The notes beneath the pieces are model-generated. The model saw only the letters and a program-made list of their open reading frames with translations. It did not search any database and was not told where the DNA came from. A program made the translations under genes and the position numbers. A stretch of DNA of 63,037 nt from JBFMFH01 sp040752275 (GTDB lineage: Bacteria; Acidobacteriota; Vicinamibacteria; Vicinamibacterales; JAKQTR01): NCBI GenBank assembly GCA_040752275.1, contig JBFMFH010000021.1, positions 1-63,037 on the forward strand, written 5' to 3'. This document shows, in pieces, positions 37,085 to 45,035 of the stretch. How positions within the stretch are numbered: the stretch's first letter is position 1; each line of letters starts with the position of its first letter.

Positions 37085-37291
37085 GAGCCGACGCAGCGGC
37101 GAGCGAGCCGTACGGAGCAGGCCGCGCTCGATCGCCGGAAACCGACGAACGTGCGGAGGTTTCCCCGGCGCCGCGCGTAGCGGTCGATCAGGCGCGGATA
37201 GCGCAAGCCGGACTCGAGATCCGGAAACCGACGCAAAGCGAGGAGGTTTCCCGGACTGCGGAGTCCGGCTCGGGAGCCGTCGCGTCGGCTC
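37085..37291 (+). repeat. Structured intergenic repeat, copy 1
   Basis: The core 37093-37279 is 187 bp and differs from copy 2 (41619-41805) at only five positions. It contains two GGAAACC...GGTTTCC hairpins (37138-37163 and 37223-37250). The second is nested in GCCGGACTC (37207-37215)/GAGTCCGGC (37260-37268). The outer ends GAGCCGACGC (37085-37094) and GCGTCGGCTC (37282-37291) are exact inverses. No reading frame is convincing. It occupies the bamC-bamD gap. Strand is given as that of the operon; the element may be an RNA structure or a palindromic mobile repeat. Confidence 0.85.
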
Positions 37292-37348
37292 GTCAGGTCG
37301 CCATTTCGAGTTGTGGCCTCCGGTTCAGTTGACTCCGTCGGACACGAG

Positions 37349-38527
37349 GTGAGCACGTTGGACACCGTCGCCCCTTTCGCGGAGATCGTCGCGGAGGTCA
37401 GCCGGGCGGGCGGCGAGACCAGCCGGCTGTGCTATCAATGCGGCAAGTGCGACGTTGTCTGCCCGTGGAACCGCGTGCGGAACTTCAGCATCCGCAAGGT
37501 GGTCCGCGAAGCCAGCCTCGGCCTCTCCGAGATCGGGCTCGACGACATCTGGCGCTGCACGACATGTGGCACCTGCCCGTCGCAGTGTCCGCGCGGCGTC
37601 GGGCAGATCGAGGTCAGCGTCGCCGTCCGGCGCGTGGCCACGAGCTATGGCGAATTCGCCGGACCGGCACGAAAGGTCCGTGCCGCCGGGACGAGTCTCG
37701 CCAGCGAAGGCAATCCGCTGAGCCAGGAGAGGGGCCGGCGGGCGGACTGGGCGAGGGGGCTCGGGGTGAGGCCCTTCGCCGAAGGGATGGAGCTGCTGTA
37801 CTTCGTCGGCTGCTATGGCAGCTTCGACCCGCGCGTGCGCAAGGTGTCGGTGGCCATCGCGAAGGTCCTCCAGCGCGCAGGCGTGGACTTCGGGATTCTC
37901 GGCAACGAGGAGAGCTGCTGCGGAGAGAGCATCCGCAAGGCCGGCAACGAGGAGGTCTTCCGCGCGCTGGCGAAGGCCAACATCAAGGCCTTCATCGATC
38001 GCGGGGTGAAGCGCATCCTCGTCTCCTCGCCGCACTGCTACCACGCCTTCACGCGTGACTACCCCGAGCTCATGGTGCACTTCGAGGTGGTCCACCTCTC
38101 CGAACTCCTGGCAGAGCTCGTGGCCGACGGGCGGCTGGCGCTCACGTGTTCGCTGGGCAAGAGGGTCACCTATCACGACCCGTGCTACCTCGGACGCCAC
38201 AGCGGGATCTACGACCAGCCCCGCAGCGTGCTCGGCCGTGTGCCCGGCCTCGAGTTGGTCGAGATGCCCGATTGTCGTCAGGACAGCCTCTGCTGTGGCG
38301 GTGGCGGCGGCAGGATCTGGCTGGAGACGCCCAAGGGAGAGCGGTTCGCCGACCTGCGGCTTGCCCAGGCGCGAGAGACCGGCGCCAGTGTGCTGGTCAC
38401 CTCGTGCCCTTACTGCCTCAGCAACTTCGAGGACAGCCGGCTCAGCATCCCCGGCGGCGACGCGCTGGAGGTCAAGGATCTCGTGGAGGTCGTCGCCGAT
38501 TCGCTCGACGGGGTCGATGCGCCATGA
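37349..38527 (+). CDS. bamD: HdrD/CCG-domain Fe-S subunit, BamD-like
   Basis: 392 aa. Two N-terminal [4Fe-4S] motifs (LCYQCGKCDVVCPWNRVRN and CTTCGTCPSQCPRGVGQIE) precede two CCG domains. The first has EESCCGESIRKAGNEEVFRA and later SSPHCYHAF; the second has VTYHDPCYLGRHSGIYDQPR and DSLCCGGGGGRIWLET plus SCPYCLSNF. This is the heterodisulfide reductase HdrD/HdrBC layout found in BamD. GTG 37349 is chosen as start (STLDTVAPF); GTG 37313 is an alternative. It overlaps the bamE-like gene by 4 bp. Likely passes electrons within a bifurcating complex. Confidence 0.78.
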   Translation: MSTLDTVAPFAEIVAEVSRAGGETSRLCYQCGKCDVVCPWNRVRNFSIRKVVREASLGLSEIGLDDIWRCTTCGTCPSQCPRGVGQIEVSVAVRRVATSYGEFAGPARKVRAAGTSLASEGNPLSQERGRRADWARGLGVRPFAEGMELLYFVGCYGSFDPRVRKVSVAIAKVLQRAGVDFGILGNEESCCGESIRKAGNEEVFRALAKANIKAFIDRGVKRILVSSPHCYHAFTRDYPELMVHFEVVHLSELLAELVADGRLALTCSLGKRVTYHDPCYLGRHSGIYDQPRSVLGRVPGLELVEMPDCRQDSLCCGGGGGRIWLETPKGERFADLRLAQARETGASVLVTSCPYCLSNFEDSRLSIPGGDALEVKDLVEVVADSLDGVDAP

Positions 38528-41500
38528 CGACGCCGGCCGCCCGCTTCGGTGACGTGATGGTCGTGGGCGCCGGGATGAGCGGCATCCAGGCCGCGCTCGA
38601 TCTTGCCACGGCGGGCTACCGCGTGTTCCTGGTCGAGAAGGCACCGGCGGTCGGCGGCAAGATGGCGCAGCTCGACAAGACCTTTCCGACTAACGACTGC
38701 TCGATGTGCATCGAGTCGCCGAAGTTCATCGAATGCGATCGGCATCCGAACATCGAGATCCTGACCCACACCGAAGTGAGGAGCGTCGCGGGCGAGGCGG
38801 GCAACTTCACGGTCACGCTGACCAGGAAGCCGCGCTTCGTCGACGAGAATCTGTGCACCGGGTGCACGACCTGCAACGAGTATTGCCCGATCCCGATCCC
38901 CGATCCCTTCAACCAGGAACTCTCCGCCAGCAAGGCGATCCACATCTACTTCGCCCAGGCCGTGCCGCTGGTGCCCTACATCGACGAGCGCTGCCGCTAC
39001 CTCGAGGACGGCACGTGCGCGATCTGCGAGAGCGTCTGCAAGAACCACGCGATCGATTTGCGCCAGCAACCGACGGACGAGGTCATCACGGTGGGAGCCA
39101 TCGTCCTCAGTCCAGGCTACGGCGCCTTCGATCCGCGACCGCGCGGCGACTACGGATACGGGACGATCCAGAACGTGGTGACCAGCCTCGACTTCGAGCG
39201 GCTGTTGTGTGCCACAGGGCCGCACGAGGGAGAGATCCTGCGGCCGTCCGATAGGAAGCACCCGCACAAGATCGCCTGGATCCACTGCGTCGGGTCTCGC
39301 CAGGTGCTCGCGGGCGGCCACAGCTACTGCTCGGCGGTGTGCTGCACTTACGTGCAGAAGCAGGTCATCCTGGCCAAAGAGCACGACGCCAGCACCGAGG
39401 CGGTGATCTTCCACAACGACATCCGCGCCTACGGTAAGGACTTCGAGCGCTTCTACGAGCGGGCGAAGCGCCTGCCCGGCGTGCGCTTCGAACGCAGCTA
39501 CGTGGCGATCGGCCGCGAGATTCCCGAGACGAGGAACGTCACCATCCGCTACTCGAGCGACGGCGCGGTGAAGGAGGAGGAGTTCGAGCTGGTTGTGCTC
39601 GGCATCGGCCTTGGGCCGCCCGCCGATGCGAAGCGCCTCGCGCAGCAGTTCGGGGTCGAGCTCGACGCGCACGGCTTCTGCAAGACCGATCCGGGCAATC
39701 CCGCGGCCACCACGAGGCCCGGCGTCTTCGTCTCCGGCGCCTTCAAAGGCCCGATGGACATCCCCGAGGCCGTCGTGACCGCCAGCGGCGCCGGCGCCCT
39801 GTCGAGCGCGCTGCTCCGCTCGCGCCGTGGCAGGCTGGCTCGCGACCGCGTCTATCCGGCGGAGCGCGATGTGTCGGCCGAGGACGTCAGGGTGGGCGTC
39901 TTCGCCTGCCACTGCGGCGCGAACATCGGACGGGTCGTCGACGTGCCGTCCCTGGTCGAGTACGCCAGGGGACTCGGCCACGTGGCTCACGCCGAAGAGA
40001 GCCTGTTCGTCTGCTCGACCGACGCGGCGGCCAAGATCTCGGGCACCATCCGGGAGAAGGGGCTGAATCGCGTGGTGGTCGCGGCCTGCACTCCGCGCAC
40101 GCACGAGCCGCTGTTCCGCGACACCCTGCGCGAGGGCGGAATCAACCAGTACTTCTTCGACATGGCCAACATCCGGGAGCACTGCTCCTGGGTTCATGCC
40201 AAGGAGAAGGAGGAAGCCACCCAGAAGGCCAAGGACATCGTTCGCATGTCCGTGGCCCGCGCCGTCCATCTGGAGCCCCTGCAGGAGTCGCAGCTCCCGG
40301 TGACCCACGTCGCGCTCGTCGTCGGCGGGGGCGTCGCCGGGATGACGTGCGCGCTCAGCATCGCCGACCAGGGCTTCGAAGTCGAGCTGGTGGAGAAAGA
40401 CGAGGAGCTCGGCGGGATGGCGCGGAGGATCCGGACGACCCTCGAAGGGCTCGACGTGCGGGACTACGTGCGCACCCTCGTGCGCAAGGTCTACCGGCAC
40501 CCGCTCGTCCACGTGTCGCACGCAGCGACTGTCACCGATACGTCGGGCTACGTCGGCAGCTTCGTCACCACGGTGAGGTGCGAGGGGCGGACGAGGACCA
40601 TCCGCCACGGCGTTACCGTCCTCGCCACCGGGGCCGGCGAGTACCGGCCGACCGAGCACCTCTACGGGCAGGACCCCCGGGTGCTGACGCAGCTCGAGCT
40701 GGAGGAGCGCCTCGCCAATGGGGATCTCGGCGACGCCGGCGCCGTGGCCATGATCCAGTGCGTCGGCTGCCGCAGCGAGGACCGCAACTACTGCGCCCGC
40801 GTGTGCTGCAGCCAGGCGGTCAAGAACGCGCTCCTCCTGAAGAAGCGGCGGCCCGACCTCGAGGTCTACATTCTCTTCCGCGACATGCGTACCTACGGGT
40901 TCACGGAGGACAGCTACCGCGAGGCGGCCGGCAAGGGCGTGTGCTTCGTGCGCTTCGAGCCTCCGGAGGGCCCCGAGGTCGAACCCGCCGCCGATGACGA
41001 GGGGCGCGCCGTTCTGCGGGTCACCGTTCCCGATCCCGTCCTCGGCCAGAAGCTGGCCCTCGACGTGGACCTGGTCGTGCTGTCGGCAGCCGTCGTTCCG
41101 TTGGCCGGCAGCCAGGATGCCGCGCGCCTGTTCAAGGTCGCGATGAACCCGGACGGTTTCTTCCAGGAGGCCCACGTCAAACTGCGCCCGGTCGACACCG
41201 CGGGCGACGGCGTGTTCATCTGCGGCGCGGCGCACTACCCCAAGCACCTGTCGGAGACCATAGCGCAGGCGCTCGGTGCCGCCGGTCGGGCCGGCTGTCT
41301 CCTGTCGCAGGACTCGGTCACGGCTTCCGGCGCCGTCTGCCGTGTGGACGAGCGCCGGTGCGTGTCCTGCGGAGCGTGCCTCTCGGCTTGCGGCTACGGC
41401 GCCGTCGGCTGGCGCGAGACGCTCGAGGGCAAGAGGGCCGAAGTGAATCCGGCCCTGTGCAAGGGTGACGGGCTGTGCTGCGCCCAGTGCCCGACCGGCG

Positions 41501-41577
41501 CCATCGCGCTCCAGCACTTTACCGACGAGGAGATCTGCCACCAGATCGATGCGGCTCTGTCGGAGGAGTGGAATTGA
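38524..41577 (+). CDS. bamE: Large HdrA-like flavo-Fe-S protein, BamE-like
   Basis: 1017 aa, twice the size of HdrA. The first half has an FAD fold (VMVVGAGMSGIQAALDLATA), the HdrA loop FPTNDCSMCIESPKFIECDR, ferredoxin motifs CTGCTTCNEYCPIPIPDPF and CAICESVCKNHAIDL, and WIHCVGSRQ. The second half begins VGVFACHCGANIGRVVDVPS and has its own FAD fold (ALVVGGGVAGMTCALSIADQ), QCVGCRSEDRNYCARVCCSQ, and a C-terminal ferredoxin CVSCGACLSACGYGAV/CKGDGLCCAQCPTGAI. HdrA flavins bifurcate electrons, so a role in driving low-potential ring reduction is expected. All cysteines are present; no UGA. Followed by repeat copy 2. Confidence 0.82.
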   Translation: MTTPAARFGDVMVVGAGMSGIQAALDLATAGYRVFLVEKAPAVGGKMAQLDKTFPTNDCSMCIESPKFIECDRHPNIEILTHTEVRSVAGEAGNFTVTLTRKPRFVDENLCTGCTTCNEYCPIPIPDPFNQELSASKAIHIYFAQAVPLVPYIDERCRYLEDGTCAICESVCKNHAIDLRQQPTDEVITVGAIVLSPGYGAFDPRPRGDYGYGTIQNVVTSLDFERLLCATGPHEGEILRPSDRKHPHKIAWIHCVGSRQVLAGGHSYCSAVCCTYVQKQVILAKEHDASTEAVIFHNDIRAYGKDFERFYERAKRLPGVRFERSYVAIGREIPETRNVTIRYSSDGAVKEEEFELVVLGIGLGPPADAKRLAQQFGVELDAHGFCKTDPGNPAATTRPGVFVSGAFKGPMDIPEAVVTASGAGALSSALLRSRRGRLARDRVYPAERDVSAEDVRVGVFACHCGANIGRVVDVPSLVEYARGLGHVAHAEESLFVCSTDAAAKISGTIREKGLNRVVVAACTPRTHEPLFRDTLREGGINQYFFDMANIREHCSWVHAKEKEEATQKAKDIVRMSVARAVHLEPLQESQLPVTHVALVVGGGVAGMTCALSIADQGFEVELVEKDEELGGMARRIRTTLEGLDVRDYVRTLVRKVYRHPLVHVSHAATVTDTSGYVGSFVTTVRCEGRTRTIRHGVTVLATGAGEYRPTEHLYGQDPRVLTQLELEERLANGDLGDAGAVAMIQCVGCRSEDRNYCARVCCSQAVKNALLLKKRRPDLEVYILFRDMRTYGFTEDSYREAAGKGVCFVRFEPPEGPEVEPAADDEGRAVLRVTVPDPVLGQKLALDVDLVVLSAAVVPLAGSQDAARLFKVAMNPDGFFQEAHVKLRPVDTAGDGVFICGAAHYPKHLSETIAQALGAAGRAGCLLSQDSVTASGAVCRVDERRCVSCGACLSACGYGAVGWRETLEGKRAEVNPALCKGDGLCCAQCPTGAIALQHFTDEEICHQIDAALSEEWN

Positions 41578-41607
41578 TGAGGGCACGCGAGTCAGAGCCG
41601 CGGCTGA

Positions 41608-41820
41608 GAGGAGCGGGCGCAGCGGCGAACGAGCCGTACGGAGCAGTCCGCGCTCGATGGCCGGAAACCGACGAGCGTGCGGAGGTTTCCGCGGCGCCGC
41701 GCGTAGCGGTCGATCAGGCGCGGATAGCGCAAGCCGGACTCGAGATCCGGAAACCGACGCAAAGCGAGGAGGTTTCCCGGACTGCGGAGTCCGGCTCGGG
41801 AGCCGCTGTGCCCGCTCCTC
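41608..41820 (+). repeat. Structured intergenic repeat, copy 2
   Basis: The core 41619-41805 is about 97% identical to copy 1, same orientation and same length. Its outer arms are different from copy 1 but still pair: 41608-41625 (GAGGAGCGGGCGCAGCGG) is the inverse of 41803-41820 with one mismatch. The two GGAAACC/GGTTTCC hairpins (41662-41689 and 41749-41776) and the nested GCCGGACTC/GAGTCCGGC stem are kept. It fills the gap between the bamE-like gene and the selenoprotein gene, ending 40 bp before the latter's start. Confidence 0.85.
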
Positions 41821-41859
41821 ATACGCCTCCGAGTCGTGAACTCTCCCGTAGGAGGACTC

Positions 41860-44250
41860 ATGGCAAGCCTCGAGCCTAAGCCGAGGATCATCGCGTTCCT
41901 CTGCCACTGGTGAGCGTACTCGGCATCAGACCTGTCTGGAGTGTCCAGACACAGCTACGCTCCTGAGGTCCGGATCATCCGCGTCATGTGCACGGGCAGG
42001 ATCGATCTGTCCTTTATCATCCGCGCCTACGCCAAAGGCGCGGATGGCGTGATCATCGGCGGCTGCTGGCCCGGCGAGTGCCACTATGTGACCGAGGGGA
42101 ACTACGACGCCTTGTGCAACGTGCACGTGAGCAGGAAGCTGCTCGCATGCATCGGACTCGAGCCCGAGCGGCTCAGGATCGAGTGGATCGCGGCCTCGCA
42201 GGGAGCCCGCTTCGCCGAGATCATGACCGACTTCTCCAGGCAGGTGAGAGAGCTGGGGCCCCTGGGACGAGCCGCGGGAATCGACCGGCCGGCGCTGCAG
42301 CTCAGGCTCGACGAGGCGGCGAAGCTCATCCCCTACATCAAACTCGTGCAGCGGGAGAAGCTGAGGCCTCCGACTCGCCGCGAGGACGAGATCAACGCGT
42401 TCTTCGCCAGTGACGAGGCCACACTGGTGTTCGACGAGTTGATCGCCGACAAGCTGCCGCCCGGCCTCGCCTTCACTCCGCCTGTCGCCTCGCCCTGTCA
42501 GTTGGCCTGTCCGATTGGCACGCAGGCGTGGCGCTACATCGCCCACATCGAGCGCGGAGAGTACGAACAGGCGTATGTGGCCATCAGGGAGGCGAATCCG
42601 TTCCCCTCGGTCTGCGCCAGGGTCTGTGACCACAGATGCGAGCGAAGCTGCCGGCTCGCGGTCACGGGCGAAGCGCCCATCGCCATTCGCGCGCTCAAGC
42701 GCTTCATCACGGATCGCACTGATCCCAGGGTCTACACGCCGGCTCGGGCCCAGGTGAGGAAGGCGCAGAAGGTAGCGATCGTCGGCGCAGGCCCTGCCGG
42801 GCTCACCTCCGCCCACCTGCTCTCGGTGCGCGGCTACCAGGTCACGATCTTCGACTCGAACGACAAGCCGGGAGGTATGCTGCGGCTCGGAATCCCGGCG
42901 TACCGGTTGCCGCGGGATGTGCTCGACCGGGAAATCGCCGCGCTGCTCGACGACAACATCACGCTGAGAATGGGAGTTTCGCTGGGTCCTTCGATTCGTG
43001 GGCTCGATGACGAGCCTATCCCCTCAGGACGGCGTGCTGAGCGAGCGTCGTCATCGAGTCGCCGTGAAGGAGTACGCGACCCAACTGGCGAATCGCAGCG
43101 CTCCGGCGGCGAGATCACGACAGACACGCTGTTCGACGATGGGTTCGACGCGGTGTTCCTTGCTCTCGGGTCGACGAAGAGCCTGCCGTTGGGCGTCGAT
43201 GGGGAGCAGGCCCGCGGCGTCTATCCCTCGCTTCATTTCCTGCGCGAGTTCAACCTGCGGGGCGTGAGCCTGGCCAGGGGCAGGGTTGGCGTGATTGGCG
43301 GCGGCAACTCGGCGATCGACGCCGCTCGCATCGCCCTGCGGCAAGCAGGGGTGGACGAGGTCACGATCATCTATCGACGGACCCGGGAGGAGATGCCGGC
43401 GTTTGCCGACGAGATCGACGCCGCCATCGAAGAAGGGGTTGTCCTCAAGTGCCTGCTCTCGCCGGTGAGCGTTCAGACCGGCGATGGAGCCATCGTCGGC
43501 CTGATGTGCGTGAAGAATGAACTCGGTCCGTGCGACAGCAGCGGGCGCCGCCGTCCGGTGCCCATTGCCGGGACCGAGCACGTGCTGCCGCTCGACACGT
43601 TGATCGTGGCCGTGGGGGAGAGACCCGAGATCGAGAGCATCCGCCCGGCGGCGTCCCAGGAGTCCGATGTCCAGACGACCGAATGGGGGTCGATTGCAGC
43701 CGACCCACGCACGCTCGAGACCAGTCGCCCGGGGTTGTTTGCGGGTGGAGACGTCGTGACCGGTCCCAACACGGTTGTCGACGCAATCGCCGCCGGCAAG
43801 AGGGCCGCCGTCATGATCGATCGCTATCTGTCGGGTGAAGAGCTGCGCCAGCCTGGCGAGAGTGCCCGGTCGGGCAGGTACCTGGGAGCCGGGCCGGTCA
43901 GACACAACCCGGCCGGTGCCGGGCGCGCCGAACGCCTTGTTGTGCCTCACCTGTCCGCCAGCGAGCGACGAGCCGGCGTGGCGCTCCGCGTCGCAACTGC
44001 GGCCCCGTCGGTTGCGGGCTCAACCACCGCAGGTGCTCCCTCGGCACGAAGTCCTGAGGGCACGCCCTTGTTGCCGTGTGCATCGGCGAGCCTTGCCGAA
44101 GTGGAACAGGTCGTAACGGAGGGAGTCGCCCGCCGCGAGGCCGGCCGCTGTCTGCGCTGTGACCTGGACATCTACGAACTCTTCCCCAAGGGTCCGGCAA
44201 AGGGGGCGTGCAAGGTGGCCGGCCTGCCGAATGCGGATGGGTGTCTGTGA
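41860..44250 (+). CDS. bamF: Selenocysteine MvhD-GltD fusion, BamF-like
   Basis: 796 aa if UGA 41911-41913 is read as Sec18; a naive annotation would start at 41941 and lose the N-terminus. Frame and homology run straight through: RIIAFLCHW-U-AYSASDLSGVSRHS, then RIIRVMCTGRIDLSFIIRAY and KGADGVIIGGCWPGECHY, the MvhD pattern in which the UGA replaces the second Cys of CxxC. ATG 41860 follows AGGAGG by 4 bp. Residues about 205-790 are a GltD-like NAD(P)H oxidoreductase (SPCQLACPIGTQAWRYIAHI; AIVGAGPAGLTSAHLLSVRG; VGVIGGGNSAIDAARIALRQ). BamF of anaerobic benzoate degraders is MvhD-like; fusion to GltD would let NAD(P)H feed or drain the complex. The GltD part has inserts near residues 378-410 and 645-720. 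Confidence 0.85.
41933..41951 (+). promoter_or_regulatory. Bacterial SECIS-like hairpin, bamF
   Basis: TGTCTGG (41933-41939) pairs perfectly with CCAGACA (41945-41951) around the loop AGTGT. The loop starts 26 nt after the in-frame UGA, inside the 16-37 nt range reported for bacterial SECIS elements, and has G in its first two positions. Confidence 0.75.
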
Positions 44251-44319
44251 GGCCGCGAGCCTCCTTCCGAATCTTGATCTTCTCGTCCGTCGTCACCTGA
44301 AGCGCCGGAACTTCGTGCG

Positions 44320-44745
44320 CTACTTCTTTCCTCCCGGCTGTGTCGGCAGTCCCTTCTCCTTCCAGGTCCGAATCGGGCAGAACACCGCGGTCGTGTACCC
44401 GGCAGCCTCGGCGATCTTCGCAGCCTGCGAAGACGAGCGGCCGGTGTTTCAGGTGAAGACGAGGAGCGTGTCCTTCGGGTACGCCGCCAGGCGCGCGTCG
44501 ATGTCGGCCAGCGGGATGTTCACCGCACCTGGCAGGCTCTCTTTCTCGAACGCCTCCGCAGACCTGGTGTCGATGATGACAAGCTTGCGCCCGTCATCCA
44601 CGGCGAGCTTCAGCGACTCGGGTGCCATCTCCGTCGCGCCGATGGCGCGGCCGGTCGCGGGATCGACAGGGTAGCGTGGCTGCGCGGGCGGGGGCGCCTG
44701 GGGAGCAACCTGCAGCACCGCGCAGATCAGCAGCGTGGCGATCAC
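44320..44745 (-). CDS. Secreted rhodanese-like selenoprotein (PspE type)
   Basis: 141 aa if UGA 44451-44449 is read as Sec99. GTG 44745 lies 7 bp after AAAGGAGG. Residues 1-17 form a signal peptide (VIATLLICAVLQVAPQA). The rhodanese fold follows: LVIIDTRSAEAFEKESLPGA, VNIPLADIDARL, DTLLVFT-U-NTGRSSSQAA, then KIAEAAGYTTAVFCPIRTWK and GLPTQPGGKK. The UGA replaces the catalytic Cys; E. coli PspE has CNAGRQS at this place, so UNTGRSS fits closely. Read as a stop, the protein would end one residue before its active site. Exported sulfur or selenium transfer is likely. Convergent with the bamF-like gene. Confidence 0.8.
44415..44433 (-). promoter_or_regulatory. Bacterial SECIS-like hairpin, rhodanese
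   Basis: On the minus strand TCTTCGC-AGGCT-GCGAAGA forms a perfect 7-bp stem. The loop begins 22 nt after the UGA. GCAGGCTGC closely resembles the GCAGGUCUGC apex of the E. coli fdhF SECIS. G occupies loop position 2, as required. Confidence 0.75.
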
Positions 44746-44801
44746 AACGGGACCTCCTTTGTAGGAACTTGCCCGAGGCAGTAGTCTACCATCGCAGGCC
44801 G

Positions 44802-45035
44802 GGTGTGACCAGCCTGGCCATCGAGTTGCGCCTGAACAGCGAAACGCGGCAGTCGTCTCCACCGCCGACATGGTCTTCCGCACGCGCGAGATCGTCAGCT
44901 ACATCTCCAGGTACTTCGCCCTCAAGCCAGGCGACGTGATCTTCGCCGGCACACCGGAGGGCGTGATCGCCGGCAGGCTGAAAGACACAGGCGGGGGGCG
45001 TGCGCCTGCGAGCCAAGCCGGGCGCGCCCTACCGT
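44802..45035 (+). pseudogene. Fumarylacetoacetate hydrolase-family remnant
   Basis: About 65 codons resembling the middle of an FAH-fold hydratase/hydrolase: VTSLAIELRLNSETRQSS, then a frameshift at about 44856-44860 and TADMVFRTREIVSYISRYFA, LKPGDVIFAGTPEGVIAGR. The GDVIxxGTPxGV motif is diagnostic. Both ends are missing and the 3' edge runs into the convergent BNR gene. Probably left from an aromatic or keto-acid degradation gene. Confidence 0.65.

Noticed and set aside
37093..37279. Coding frames through the structured repeats (both strands, about 100-140 codons)
   Set aside because: The same frames appear in both copies only because the DNA is duplicated. There is no ribosome site or domain, and base pairing explains the conservation better.
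38410..41907. A minus-strand open frame of over 1100 codons opposite the bamE-like gene
   Set aside because: It has no domain motifs and an Arg/Ala/Val/Asp-heavy composition. It is the antisense shadow of a GC-rich gene with full HdrA motifs.
43051..43950. A minus-strand frame of about 300 codons opposite the GltD domain
   Set aside because: Composition and lack of motifs mark it as an antisense shadow of the fusion gene.
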